NCBI RefSeq assembly: GCF_014109805.1
Contig: NZ_CP059400.1
Coordinates: 1,086,001 to 1,150,000, forward strand
Origin: Legionella sp. PC1000
GTDB taxonomy: Bacteria > Pseudomonadota > Gammaproteobacteria > Legionellales > Legionellaceae
DNA: 64,000 nucleotides
Reading direction: 5' to 3'
The position numbers and the translations under genes were made by a program. Shown here in pieces: positions 18,781 through 29,200 of this stretch (position 1 is the stretch's first letter; each line of letters starts with the position of its first letter). Below the pieces are notes generated by a model. That model was given only the letters and a program-made list of their open reading frames with translations, was not told where the DNA came from and did not search any database.

Positions 18781-19603
18781 GATGATGCACAAACAATTAT
18801 TACTGGTTCTTTTTCTTTTTATTTTACTGGTTACTCTAGCGTATTTTTTTCAACGCCATTTCATTTATTTCCCATCCGCTGAAAAACCGGATTTGAGTAA
18901 CTTTCAAGCCGAAGACATGCACATCATCAAGATACCTGTTGCTGATGGGTTGCTTTTAAGTTCTTGGTATAAACCCGCAGTGGATAATAAGCCGACGATC
19001 CTCTATCTACATGGAAATGCGGGGCATATTGGTTATCGTATGAATTTGGCTCGCCAGTTCCTTTCACAAGGGTTTGGCGTGTTATTACTTGAGTATCGTG
19101 GATATGGGGGAAATCCAGGAAAGCCAACCGAATCAGGATTGTATCAGGATGCTCGAGCGGCAATGAAGTTTTTACAACAACAGGGCATTCAGGCAAATAA
19201 TATTGTGCTTTATGGAGAGTCATTAGGAACTGGGATAGCGACACAAATGGCAACAGAATTTCCTGTTTGCTCTTTAGTTTTGCAATCCCCTTATACTTCA
19301 TTAACCGCTATGGCTCGATTTCATTATTCCTGGGTGCTCATGCCTGTAATTGATAAGTATGATTCTTTATCGCGTATTCAAAACATTCATGTTCCCGTCT
19401 TAATGTTGCACGGAAAATTGGATGAGGTTGTACCTTACGATCAGGGTTTAGCCCTTTTCAATCAGGCAAACCAGCCAAAAAAATGGATTGAATTTGCTGA
19501 TAGAGGGCATCATAACTTATGGGATGAACATTTTGCTCAAATCGTTATTCATTTTATTAATACGTATTGTGTCCCTAGCATGCAAAACGCTGCAAAACGT
19601 TAA
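18767..19603 (+). CDS. Membrane-anchored alpha/beta hydrolase (BEM46/ABHD-like)
   Basis: 278 residues. An N-terminal hydrophobic segment (about 8-26) with few charges looks like an uncleaved anchor, leaving the catalytic domain outside the inner membrane. Seen: [14 protein letters not shown] near residue 78, [13 protein letters not shown] near 106, nucleophile elbow LYGESLGTG near 147, Asp in [13 protein letters not shown] and His in DRGHHNLWD. This order matches the BEM46-like serine hydrolases. Translation probably starts at the ATG at 18767, inside the end of the old-yellow-enzyme gene; ATGs at 18782 and 18785 are alternatives. Confidence 0.85.
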   Translation: MKTNKMMHKQLLLVLFLFILLVTLAYFFQRHFIYFPSAEKPDLSNFQAEDMHIIKIPVADGLLLSSWYKPAVDNKPTILYLHGNAGHIGYRMNLARQFLSQGFGVLLLEYRGYGGNPGKPTESGLYQDARAAMKFLQQQGIQANNIVLYGESLGTGIATQMATEFPVCSLVLQSPYTSLTAMARFHYSWVLMPVIDKYDSLSRIQNIHVPVLMLHGKLDEVVPYDQGLALFNQANQPKKWIEFADRGHHNLWDEHFAQIVIHFINTYCVPSMQNAAKR

Positions 19604-19692
19604 TTTGGGTAACTTTTTTTGATCCAATAGATCTTGCGGTAGGAAAAAAAAGTAACATAGAATGCATTATGTTTCTTGTTAAGGGGTTATGG

Positions 19693-20676
19693 ATGACCTA
19701 TTTGAAGCCTATTGTAGCTTCCCTCAGTCTATCGTTGGCTCAGGGATTGGTTTTAGCAAAACCAAATACTGAAACTCGGATATGCGATGCAAGCATGCAT
19801 AATCCTTGTATTGTGCAGGATACTGAGTATTCTTTTTCTCCATTAAAGCTATTGCGTCATGCCTCTATGATTGCCGATGCCTACCAAGGGAATACAGCAG
19901 GCATTAAAGAGCTGGCCATTTCTGGTAGTGAAGAACCAAGTGAAAAGGGATGGAAAGATATCTCTGATTATATTTCCAGGCATAAGAATTCAAGGAATCA
20001 ACCTGTTTTGGTATTGGACTTGCGTCAGGAGAGCCATGGTTATCTTAATGGTAAAGCGATTACGTTAGTGAGTGAATATGATTGGATAAATAAAGGGAAA
20101 AGCAATAGCCAAAGTCTTAGCGATCAGGAAGATTGGCTTAAATCATTAAGAGTTCAGAACAAGATAAGAGGAATTTTATCCTCACAACAGTTTGCCGCTA
20201 AGGAATATTCCAATGGTAAAACCATCCCTGTTAAAGTAGTAAAAAATGAAAAAGATTTAGTTTCTAGATTAGGTTTTGAATATCATCGGCTCTATGTGAC
20301 CGATCATGCTGCACCCTCTGATTCAGAAGTTGATGCGTTTTTGACCCTAATTAAAAAAGCACCTAAAGATACGTGGTTTCATATCCATTGCCGGGGAGGA
20401 AAAGGCAGGACAACAAGCTTTTTTGTAATGTACGACATGTTAAAAAATGCAGATAAAGTCAGTTTTGAAGAAATTGTTGCGCGACATGCCTCAATACCGC
20501 CCTATTATAATTTGTTTGAAGTGAATCGAGCTGATCCTTTCCTTACCCCTTATTATGAACAGAGGATTCATTTTCTTTCACATTTTTATCAGTTTGCTCA
20601 GCAGCTTTTGAAAGGGTATCAAGGGACATGGAGTCAATGGAACAAGAGCAATCCAGCGGATTTTGATAAGGCTTAA
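19693..20676 (+). CDS. Secreted PTP-like phosphatase (phytase/dual-specificity type)
   Basis: 327 residues with a clear signal peptide (about 1-22, ending QGLVLAKP). The phosphatase loop [15 protein letters not shown] near residue 232 is a complete C-x5-R-T signature. Upstream is [16 protein letters not shown], and a possible general acid lies in [18 protein letters not shown]-x-H-C approach to the loop and the GKGRT ending are typical of bacterial PTP-like phytases and of plant-pathogen effectors of the HopAO1 type, so the substrate may be inositol phosphate or phosphotyrosine. The frame begins at 19669, but ATG at 19693 with AAGGGG six bases ahead gives the signal peptide. It is likely exported to the periplasm and perhaps by type II secretion. 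Confidence 0.82.
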   Translation: MTYLKPIVASLSLSLAQGLVLAKPNTETRICDASMHNPCIVQDTEYSFSPLKLLRHASMIADAYQGNTAGIKELAISGSEEPSEKGWKDISDYISRHKNSRNQPVLVLDLRQESHGYLNGKAITLVSEYDWINKGKSNSQSLSDQEDWLKSLRVQNKIRGILSSQQFAAKEYSNGKTIPVKVVKNEKDLVSRLGFEYHRLYVTDHAAPSDSEVDAFLTLIKKAPKDTWFHIHCRGGKGRTTSFFVMYDMLKNADKVSFEEIVARHASIPPYYNLFEVNRADPFLTPYYEQRIHFLSHFYQFAQQLLKGYQGTWSQWNKSNPADFDKA

Positions 20677-20776
20677 TTTTCTTTTACCCCTTAAAGAAAG
20701 AGCTACTTTGACCCAATAGTTTATAGTTGGAGTTGAACTATTAAAAATGGTTGACTCTATACCTGAGAGGATAATA

Positions 20777-21217
20777 TTGAACAAAAATACTGGAATAAAA
20801 CTTAGTCGCAAATTGATAAGATATGGTATTTTTCTCTTTTTGTTAGGATTACTCACCGGCTTTACATTACCTCTAATGCATAATCCTAGAATGGGTCTCT
20901 CCAGCCATCTTGAAGGGATCCTCAATGGTATGTTCTTAGTTCTATTAGGATTAATATGGCCTCAATTACATTTATCACAACGTACATTGAATTGGGGTTT
21001 CGTTCTTTCTCTATTTGGAACCTATACCAATTGGGCAACCACTTTGTTCGCAGGGATTTGGGGCATCGGCGCAGACATGATGCCAATTGCCGGAGGGGAT
21101 TTTCATGGGGTTGGCTGGCAAGAAATACTGATCAAATCCGGATTAATTTCTTTGTCATTTGCAATGGTTATTGTCTGTGGCATGTTACTTTGGGGACTGA
21201 GGGGCAGATTTACCTGA
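20777..21217 (+). CDS. Hydroxylaminobenzene mutase / styrene-oxide isomerase-like membrane protein
   Basis: About 146 residues with four predicted membrane helices. The segment LTGFTLPLMHNPRMGLSSHL and following EGILNGMFLVLLG match the conserved first helices of the Hab/StyC family, which isomerise hydroxylaminobenzene or styrene oxide using a ferric haem. TTG at 20777 with GAGAGGA five bases upstream is preferred; ATG at 20747 is an alternative without a good site. The stop codon TGA lies within the terminal repeat of an inserted element (21213-21496). Removing that element would let the protein continue seven residues (MARINPI), so the present C-terminus is newly truncated, probably harmlessly. 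Confidence 0.78.
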   Translation: MNKNTGIKLSRKLIRYGIFLFLLGLLTGFTLPLMHNPRMGLSSHLEGILNGMFLVLLGLIWPQLHLSQRTLNWGFVLSLFGTYTNWATTLFAGIWGIGADMMPIAGGDFHGVGWQEILIKSGLISLSFAMVIVCGMLLWGLRGRFT

Positions 21218-21496
21218 GGGATCGTCAGTTTTTCATTTTAAATTTCTCTACCTACCGCATAAATTACTCTATACCGCATAAATTTCTCTACGTACCGCGC
21301 TTTATGCGCGGTATCCAGAACGATATTTTAAGATGCCGCGGAGCATTTCTATAGCAACATCCCCTGGATACCGCGCATAAAGCGCGGTAGGTAGGCGAAA
21401 AAATTAAGGGAGGTACGTAGGCGAAAAAATTAAGGGGGGTATGTAGGCGAAAAAATTAGTGGAGTTTTCTTATCAAAAAACTGACGATACCTCAGG
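21213..21496. mobile_element. MITE-like element, copy 1 (284 bp)
   Basis: Terminal inverted repeats CCTGAGGGATCGTCAGTTTT (left) and its near complement at the right end; target duplication CAGATTTA at 21205-21212 and 21498-21505. Inside are two long arms, each itself palindromic, starting TACCGCGCTTTATGCGCGGT at 21293 and its exact complement ending at 21389, plus repeated GTAGGCGAAAAAATTA units. It has no coding capacity, so it would need a transposase from elsewhere. The rest of the gap to 21635 holds no gene. Confidence 0.85.
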
Positions 21497-21635
21497 TCAG
21501 ATTTACTATGGCGAGAATTAATCCGATCTAATACCGATAGGTTTGTGGATATTGTATCACTTGGTAAATGAAATAATTCACTTGCAGGGGGGATTTGGGG
21601 ATTAAATCAATCAACATCATATCCATATGAATTCT

Positions 21636-22811
21636 TTAAAGATTTTTTTTTGGAGTGATAGTTGTATACCATTTTTCTCCAAGAATAATTTGTTCCCACC
21701 AGGCAGACATATTTTCCTCATTCATTTCGTGCCATTCAACAGGATGTAATACCAAAGCATCAGCCATTCGTTTTGATAAATCATACATGGCAAGACGTTT
21801 AGGAAGGGAATCTTTTTCCCATGTTGCAATTGCTTGCTGAAAATCATCGCATTTCATGAGATGTTCACTAAGACTTAGCGCATCCTGAATGGCTAAAGAA
21901 GCACCGTTTCCTACATGAGGGCGTAATACTGCACTTGCATCACCCAATAAGAGAGCTCCCGGAACTGCAAGACGATTGACACAAACATCAACAATTTTCT
22001 GCATGAAAGGAGATGGCGTATCAAGAATTATTTGTGCCGCGACCTCAGGTAATTGATTACGAGCTAATTGGTGTAGATGTTCTTTTGCTTTTGCAGAAAA
22101 GTCGATTAAAGAGGTTGACCCTAAATTCTCAAGATTTTCACTCGCCATTTTTTCATAAAAAACCCAGTTTAACTTATTCGTTTGATGATGATATACCGGA
22201 TAAGTTAATAAATGTCCTTGGTTATAGCAGTAATAAAGCCCCTGATCATTGAAAAGAGTTTTATTTTTTATCCTCTCCAATTCCAGTGTTCCACGCCATG
22301 CAACATAACCCGAATATTCCGGCTGCACATTGGATATCAGTTTTCTTCCCAGTGAATGAACGCCATCAGCAAAAACAATGAGATCAAAGTACAGTACTTC
22401 CCCCGACTCTAAAGTGACTTGAGCTGGGCCTTTATCATGGAGTTGCACATCAATGACTTTTACTCCATGATGATATATCGAGTTGGGTAATCTTTTTCTT
22501 AAGTTAGTGAATAAAGTATCCCAGTGGAGGCTTGCCATGGAAATTCCCTGTTTCCATAAAAATTTTCCATAAACCGGCTCATTGTCCGCTTGGCAATAAA
22601 AACTGCGAGTGGTGAATGTATGAGCTAATGTATCTGGGTCAATAATATTTTGGGCGATTAAGGTGTTGAGTAATTCAATAGAGAGGGTAATACCCGCCCC
22701 ACGTGATTTTAAATCAGGTTCTCGCTCAAAAACAGTGACCGGAAACTGGTCTTTCAATAATAAGGCTAAGGTACAACCTGCTATAGAACCTCCAATAATG
22801 GCGATTTTCAA
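21636..22811 (-). CDS. FAD-dependent aromatic monooxygenase-like protein
   Basis: 391 residues of the PHBH/UbiH fold. Seen: the N-terminal dinucleotide-binding segment IAIIGGSIAGCTLALLL with acidic end FERE, the middle motif VFADGVHSLGRK near residue 148, and the second FAD motif LLLGDASAVLRPHVGNGAS near 290. These flavoproteins hydroxylate aromatic or polyketide-like substrates with NAD(P)H. It is cytoplasmic. The cyclase-family gene lies 60 bases upstream on the same strand, so both are probably co-transcribed and may act on a common small molecule; the substrate is unknown. Confidence 0.87.
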   Translation of the reverse strand: MKIAIIGGSIAGCTLALLLKDQFPVTVFEREPDLKSRGAGITLSIELLNTLIAQNIIDPDTLAHTFTTRSFYCQADNEPVYGKFLWKQGISMASLHWDTLFTNLRKRLPNSIYHHGVKVIDVQLHDKGPAQVTLESGEVLYFDLIVFADGVHSLGRKLISNVQPEYSGYVAWRGTLELERIKNKTLFNDQGLYYCYNQGHLLTYPVYHHQTNKLNWVFYEKMASENLENLGSTSLIDFSAKAKEHLHQLARNQLPEVAAQIILDTPSPFMQKIVDVCVNRLAVPGALLLGDASAVLRPHVGNGASLAIQDALSLSEHLMKCDDFQQAIATWEKDSLPKRLAMYDLSKRMADALVLHPVEWHEMNEENMSAWWEQIILGEKWYTTITPKKNL

Positions 22812-22871
22812 TGTAATTCCTTCCAGGAAATTGAATGAATACGATGGATTATATAAAGTAACAAAACAAAA

Positions 22872-23558
22872 TCAATAAAGACCAATTAAACGCACAGGGG
22901 CTTCGGTTAAATCAGCGATTTTCATAGGTAAAATCATGCTGAAGGCATCTACTGCAGGTAATTTTGTTGCATTAAAAACATTTTCAACAATATATTTGTT
23001 GTTTTCGAGCATCAGCTGGTGAACGATATAGTCATTTTCTGGCCTATCCGGAGACAAGGTATCAATCCCGATACCTGCGCAATTTCGTTCCAGAATTAAG
23101 TGTGCGGCTTCTTCACTAATACAGGGAAAAACCAAATTATTCCTATATTGCTGGGTATCATGCCAATGCTTTTCCCAGCCAGTATAAAAAATTACAAATG
23201 AATGTTCGGCAATTGTTCGATATTTTTTCTCGAAATCCAGGATATCTTTCCCGGTGATACTGTAGCGCTCATGAGACTGATGACTTACATCAATCACCAC
23301 ACATTGGGTAATTAAATGATGGTCGATAAGATCGAGCTCGGCGACGTGAAGCCCGTTTTTAATGCAATGGGCTGGAGCGTCAATATGGGTGCCAATTCCT
23401 GCTGGCATGCTCATTTCTTGCACTTTAAATTGTACTGCAGTAGAACATTCGTCATAATTTAGGATTGTTTTATGACTAAAGCCGCAGCCTATATCCCAAG
23501 AGGGACTTTCTGGCGAAAGTGTATGGGTCATGTCAACGATCTTAAATGGAAAGGTCAT
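22872..23558 (-). CDS. Cyclase family protein (kynurenine-formamidase-like)
   Basis: 228 residues. The family's metal site is seen in MPAGIGTHIDAPAHC near residue 55 (H-x-G-T-H-x-D-x-P-x-H pattern with the first His replaced), and DTLSPDRPEND near 160. Members include arylformamidases and isatin hydrolase, all Mn/Zn hydrolases. ATG at 23558 is preferred over the TTG at 23570. Being upstream of the FAD monooxygenase on the same strand, it may supply or clear its substrate, possibly in tryptophan-type aromatic metabolism, but this is inference. Confidence 0.83.
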   Translation of the reverse strand: MTFPFKIVDMTHTLSPESPSWDIGCGFSHKTILNYDECSTAVQFKVQEMSMPAGIGTHIDAPAHCIKNGLHVAELDLIDHHLITQCVVIDVSHQSHERYSITGKDILDFEKKYRTIAEHSFVIFYTGWEKHWHDTQQYRNNLVFPCISEEAAHLILERNCAGIGIDTLSPDRPENDYIVHQLMLENNKYIVENVFNATKLPAVDAFSMILPMKIADLTEAPVRLIGLY

Positions 23559-23702
23559 TGGATTTCTCAAAAAAACGATACGTTCTTACGTTTTGCCATA
23601 GTTTTGCGAAAAGGAAAATAGATTTTTGTTTATTTCTGCGCGGGTAACCCAGTTACGTGCAAATTGAATCCGATACACATCCCCGAAGAATCAGTCCAAC
23701 TC

Positions 23703-23735
23703 TATTTCGACGTCCCCCGGCTTACGAGGGGCGTG
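23703..23735. repeat. Half copy of the palindromic TTTCGACGT repeat
   Basis: ATTTCGACGTCCCCCGGCTT matches one arm of the hairpin repeat at 29938-30018. It lies in the 215-base gap upstream of the cyclase gene, in which nothing else is evident. Confidence 0.5.
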
Positions 23736-23773
23736 GCTAAAGATAGTTACACGCAACCGGAATAAAGGTATTT

Positions 23774-25183
23774 TTAATTCAAGTTCCAATCAGCAACCGG
23801 TGTTTCTGAATATTGATTTTTAATATACTGTTCCAGCATATAATTAAAATCATTTTTATGTTTTGCAAGATGATTCTTTTGCCAGATACTTCCATTTTGA
23901 TTTTTATAAAGCCTGGTTTTAATGATATCTAAATAAAAATGAGCATCAACAGAGCTTATTCCTAAATCTTCAAGTCCTTTTAAAGCCAGGGGTAATAAGT
24001 TTTTTAAAAGGGTTCTGGCCTTAATCTTACCTGTATTCCAATTTAATCTCGCCTCTAATCCATAACGGGCTGACGCATAAAAATTTTTTAAAGTAGATTC
24101 ATGAGTTATTAAAGAGGTCAAAGAAGGTGATGTGTTTGCATAATAATAAGTGATGCCATAAAAAAACGCAGCATTTGCTATCATATCGATTACAGTTGGG
24201 CCTGTAGATAATGCCCGGTGTTCTATTCTCAGATAAGGTTCATTCTGTTTATTAAAATCTAAAATAGGTCTGTTCCACCGAAAAATACAACTATTTTGAC
24301 ATCGGACATGGAACATATTATCAATGGGTTCTTCATAAGCTGCTAAAGGCAAGAGATAAGGAAAATTGTTTAAATTATTTTCAAAAATAGGAAATAGAGT
24401 TTCTTGCATATAACTAGGTTCAAAAAAAACGGTTTTTTGCAATGGATAAGGAAATGTATAAAGTTGTTCAAAAATACCAATTCGTGTCTCGCTCCATAAA
24501 TTTTTCCCACAAAAGTAAGGCGAATTACTGCTCAGGGCTAATAAGGGAGCGGATAATATTTGAATAATATTAAAATAATGAACTAATTGATCTTGGGGAA
24601 CTTCGATATGAAGTTGCAAAGCACATATTAAACCTTCTATAGCTAAAGATTCTGGAGATAACTGGAGCTGTTCATTTCCTTTGATATGAATAAATAAAGG
24701 CTCTTCTTTGCGATATTTGGTTACAAACTCATTCATTAAAAGAAAAGCATTCTTAGGCGTAATATAGGAAGATCGAAAAAGTGCAGGGTTTGTTTGCGGT
24801 ATTGAACCTATGAGCGCCAAGTGATGCTGGGTATTAAGCGCGACTTCACAACATTTATTCCATGTAGTTAAAATATTTTGATGCAGTAGAGATAAAAAAT
24901 TATCTCTTAAGTGAAAAACTGGAGTGTTAATTTCCAGTTGAGTACCTCCTGCTTCTCTTACCAGGTCTTGATTTTTTAATTTTTTAGTAAAAAGAATATT
25001 ATGAGGCGTTAATTGATATTCTTTATCCAAGATAAGAAATTCAATTTCTGCGCCTGCATTCATCCGTTCAGATTTAAAATAATTTTTTGTAAACCATTGT
25101 TCTAAAAGCTGGGTTTCAGCAATTAAATTTTTTTCAAATAATTCACAATCAATTTTATAGTTTTCAATTTTTTTAATGCGCAT
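23774..25183 (-). CDS. Glutamate-cysteine ligase-like carboxylate-amine ligase (GCS2 type)
   Basis: 469 residues. Seen: the ATP/Mg segment GAEIEFLILD near residue 43, EAGGTQLEINTPVF near 78, and the distal RIEHRALSTGPTVIDMIANA near 318, all typical of the GCS2/GshA-like group that joins glutamate to an amine. AAGGA nine bases before the ATG supports the start. It is followed on the same message (its upstream neighbour, 23 bases apart) by a class II amidotransferase. This ligase/amidotransferase pairing is what EgtA and EgtC look like in ergothioneine synthesis and also resembles YbdK/YafJ pairs; EgtB and EgtD are not in the window, so ergothioneine is not supported. Confidence 0.8.
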   Translation of the reverse strand: MRIKKIENYKIDCELFEKNLIAETQLLEQWFTKNYFKSERMNAGAEIEFLILDKEYQLTPHNILFTKKLKNQDLVREAGGTQLEINTPVFHLRDNFLSLLHQNILTTWNKCCEVALNTQHHLALIGSIPQTNPALFRSSYITPKNAFLLMNEFVTKYRKEEPLFIHIKGNEQLQLSPESLAIEGLICALQLHIEVPQDQLVHYFNIIQILSAPLLALSSNSPYFCGKNLWSETRIGIFEQLYTFPYPLQKTVFFEPSYMQETLFPIFENNLNNFPYLLPLAAYEEPIDNMFHVRCQNSCIFRWNRPILDFNKQNEPYLRIEHRALSTGPTVIDMIANAAFFYGITYYYANTSPSLTSLITHESTLKNFYASARYGLEARLNWNTGKIKARTLLKNLLPLALKGLEDLGISSVDAHFYLDIIKTRLYKNQNGSIWQKNHLAKHKNDFNYMLEQYIKNQYSETPVADWNLN

Positions 25184-25206
25184 TGCATAGTCCTTAGTAT
25201 TTACAA

Positions 25207-26040
25207 CTAAAGCTTTTGTAATGAAATACTTAAATTTGCTTCAACCATGAAACAATGGTTCGCCGGAATAATTTGCCATCTAAATCCATTATTGGTTGAT
25301 AACTTTTCAGAAGCAATGATGATGTATTTGTAAATGGTTTCATTTGTTGTTTTTTGTACAGGATCTTCTCCTACGGAGAAGTACATCGTTTCAGGTTTAA
25401 TGCATGGAGAAGTACATGAACGAAACGCAACGATCCTTTTTCCATCTGTAATGCAAATATTAAAATAGGATACTCCTTTTTCATGATATTTTTTTACTAA
25501 TTCGTTAATTATGTTCAATGTTTTTAGCAAAGTATCGTATATATCATAAGCATTTTTTATTTTTACATTTTTTGCTAATTGCAAAAATAATGCAAAAATC
25601 AATTCTGAATCGGTATTGCCTTTAATCCAATTATAAATATCATTGTCCAATAAATTATGAATTTGACGTTTAATTTTTTCAAAGTAGGGTATCCACCCAT
25701 TATGCATAAATAACCATTTTTTATATATAAAAGGATGGCAATTAAATTGAGAGATCCCTCCTGTACTTGCTGCACGTATATGGCCAAAAAACAAATGCGA
25801 CTGGGTCTTTTTTGCCAAATAGGTTAAATTTTGATCGTTCCATGCAGGGTAAAGCGATGTGAATAAAGCCGGTGCTCTAGAGAATGAAGTATACCACCCT
25901 AATCCAAACCCATCACCATTAGTCAAAGTACGTGATTCACGGGCAAGGAGGCTTTGTTTTATAAGCGAATTATTCGGCTTTATTAAAAGATCCGCTAATA
26001 AAATATTTTCTTTTCCTATATAAGCTACGAATCGACACAT
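25207..26040 (-). CDS. Class II glutamine amidotransferase (YafJ/EgtC-like)
   Basis: 277 residues of the N-terminal-nucleophile type. The mature N-terminus would be Cys2 (MCRFVAYIG), the catalytic residue. Further landmarks are NGDGFGLGWYT near residue 41, FGHIRAASTGGISQFNCHPF near 85, WLFMHNGWIP near 110 and GNTDSELIFALFL near 140, the set that binds glutamine and the gamma-glutamyl group. There is no acceptor domain, so it is probably a gamma-glutamyl hydrolase. It is the first gene of a two-gene operon with the glutamate-cysteine-ligase-like gene and diverges from the 5-oxoprolinase gene 229 bases away. Confidence 0.87.
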   Translation of the reverse strand: MCRFVAYIGKENILLADLLIKPNNSLIKQSLLARESRTLTNGDGFGLGWYTSFSRAPALFTSLYPAWNDQNLTYLAKKTQSHLFFGHIRAASTGGISQFNCHPFIYKKWLFMHNGWIPYFEKIKRQIHNLLDNDIYNWIKGNTDSELIFALFLQLAKNVKIKNAYDIYDTLLKTLNIINELVKKYHEKGVSYFNICITDGKRIVAFRSCTSPCIKPETMYFSVGEDPVQKTTNETIYKYIIIASEKLSTNNGFRWQIIPANHCFMVEANLSISLQKL

Positions 26041-26269
26041 AATTTGTCCTTATCGAGGCTTAAAACGATGCAATCATTGTAATTTTAGGCGGGGAAAAAT
26101 GAGATGTCCAAAATAAACATTCAAATAATTGCTTTTCTGCTTATTTCTACTCATGTCATCCAGATTGTAGTAGTGTTATTCGGTTTTTCCGTTGCTTTTT
26201 TAAAATCACTTCCTAAATCCAGGCACTGTATAGGATGTTGTGTAGTATAATTAATAACAATGAGCGGCC

Positions 26270-29200
26270 ATGGACCTAGGCAGCAAGATGGAAAAAAATA
26301 AATGGGAGTTTTGGATCGATCGAGGCGGCACGTTCACCGATGTTGTCGCGTGCAGTCCTGAAGGGCGTGTAAGTAGCCATAAATTACTTTCTGAAAATCC
26401 TGAACGCTATCCAGATGCGGCCGTTCAGGGAATTCAAGACATCCTCAAATGCACTTCTATTCCAGCGGATGACATTGCATTCATTAAAATGGGAACAACA
26501 GTAGCAACGAATACCTTACTTGAGCGAAAAGGAGCGCAAGTCCTGTTAGCGATTACTCAAGGCTATGCTGATGCATTGCGGATTGGGTATCAAAATCGCC
26601 CCGAACTTTTTGCACTCAATATTAGATTACCTACCTTACTTTATGAAGAAGTGATTGAAATTAAGGAGCGAATTGATGCAAAAGGCACAGTCTTACAGCC
26701 CTTAGATGTAGCAGCGTCGCGAAAAAAAATGGAACAAGCTTTTGCTCAAGGATATCGCACGCTTGCTATCGTATTGATGCATGCCTATCACTTTAATCAG
26801 CATGAAAAAAAATTAAGGGAAATTGCCGAGGCAATAGGATTCACCCAAATTTCGGTGAGTCATGAAGTCGCACCCGTAATGAAAGTGGTAAGTCGTGGCG
26901 AGACTACTGTTGTTGATGCTTATCTTTCTCCAGTATTACAACACTACATTCAAAGCCTGCAAAATAAGTTAGGAAAAATCCCATTGTTTTTTATGCAATC
27001 CAATGGGGGGTTAGTGAATGCAAAACTTTTTCGGGGTAAAGACAGTCTTTTTTCAGGTCCAGCCGGAGGAGTGATTGGTATGATTAAAACCAGCCAATTT
27101 GCTGGTTTTAATCGGGTTATTGGCTTTGACATGGGGGGAACATCAACTGATGTTTCTCATTTCGCAGGCGAATATGAGCGCAGCTACGATTATGAGTTCA
27201 GTGGTGTACATATCCGAACGCCAATGATGCTGATCCATACTATAGCAGCCGGGGGAGGGTCAATTCTTAATTTTGATGGCCAACGTTATACTGTAGGACC
27301 TCAGTCAGCAGGAGCAAATCCAGGGCCTGCCTGTTATCGTCGGGGTGGTCCGCTCACTATAACTGATTGCAACGTGTTGCTTGGTAAAATACAACCTCAA
27401 TTTTTCCCTAAAATCTTTGGTTCTGCAGCCAATCAAGAAATTGATGCGCTCGTAGTGAATGAGCATTTTCAGGCTTTAGCAGAAAAAATTCAAAAAGAAA
27501 CGGGAAGGAAAAAAACAGTTGAAGAAGTTGCAGAAGGTTATCTCAACATCGCAGTGGAGAATATGGCGAATGCGATAAAAAAAATTTCCATACAACGTGG
27601 TTATGATGTGCGGCAGTATGTATTAAATTGTTTTGGTGGGGCTGCAGGACAGCACGCATGCATGGTTGCTGATAACTTAGGAATCAAAAAGATATTAATT
27701 CATCCCCTGGCAGGTGTGCTTTCTGCTTACGGAATGGGATTGGCAGAAATCAGCGTCATGCATGAACAAGCAATTGAAAGAGCATTGCAGCGCGGTATTC
27801 TTTCTTTTTTGCGCTCAAATTTTAAAAAAATAGAGCAAAAGGCACATAGGGCATTAAAATCCCAGGGATTAACCAATAAAGCTGTGGCATGCAAACGGCA
27901 AGTGCACTTACGTTATGAAGGCTCAGATACTACATTACTCGTTGCATTTGGAACCATTAAATCCATGCGGCAGAGATTTATAGAGCAACATCGTAAAACT
28001 TTTGGATTTGCCTCATCCAGAAAAAAACTGATTGCTGAAGCAATTTCTCTGGAATGTGCCGTTCCTAGTAAAACCTCTATTGAATTGACTGAAGAACCAT
28101 TTAAGCACCGTCCTGAAAATAAAATTCCACAACGTGAAACCGTTAAAATTTTTACTCAGAATTCTTACCATAAAGCTTCCGTATATGATCGAGGTGAATT
28201 AATTCCTGGGGATTGCATTAAAGGTTGCGCCGTCATTATCGAGGCTAATGCGACCACCATTGTGGAACCAGGCTGGCAGGCTGAAGTGACTGTACAAAAA
28301 TACTTATTATTAACACGATATCAAACCCCGGCTGCTAAAGAAGTAACGACTCAAATTGATCCTGCCCTATTAGAGATATTTAATAATCGCTTCATGAGTA
28401 TCGCGGAGCAAATGGGCGAGGTTTTACGTAAAACAGCAAGTTCGGTTAATATCAAAGAACGACTCGATTTTTCTTGCGCTATTTTTGATGAGGAAGGCGA
28501 GCTCGTTGCCAATGCGCCTCATATTCCGGTACATCTAGGCTCAATGAGCGAGAGCGTTAAATCCATTTTAAAGGACAATCCGCGGATTCATCCTCATGAT
28601 GTATATGTCTTGAATGCCCCCTACAATGGCGGGACCCATTTACCGGACATCACTTTGATCACTCCTGTTTTTGATAAACAAGGAAGTAATTTGTTATTTC
28701 TAGTTGGTTCACGCGGGCATCATGCAGATATTGGCGGGATTACTCCTGGATCGATTCCTGCGGAAAGCAAAATTGTCGAGGAAGAAGGGGTACTGATCAA
28801 TAATTTTAAAATCATGGATCAAGGCCGTTTTTTAGAAAAGGCCACATTAAATCTGCTCACCAAAGCAAAATATCCAGCGCGTAACCCTCATCAAAATTTA
28901 GAGGATTTTAAGGCTCAAATTGCAGCAAATGCCTCGGGTGTACAGAGTTTATTGGATTTAATTGCGCAGTTCGGTTTGAACGTAGTGCATGCTTATATGA
29001 AATACGTACGTGATAATGCGACTTCATCAGTAGAGCGTTTATTAGGTAAGCTGGGTAATGGTCATTTTACTTATGCATTAGATGATGGCAGCCCAATTAA
29101 GGTCGCATTGAGTATTAATAAACAAACAAAACGGATGCATATTGATTTTACCGGAAGTTGCAATCAACATCCGGGCAACTTTAATGCACCCACAGCAATT

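Noticed and set aside
23774..26040. Ergothioneine synthesis operon
   Set aside because: EgtA- and EgtC-like proteins are present but neither the sulfoxide synthase EgtB nor the methyltransferase EgtD is in the window.
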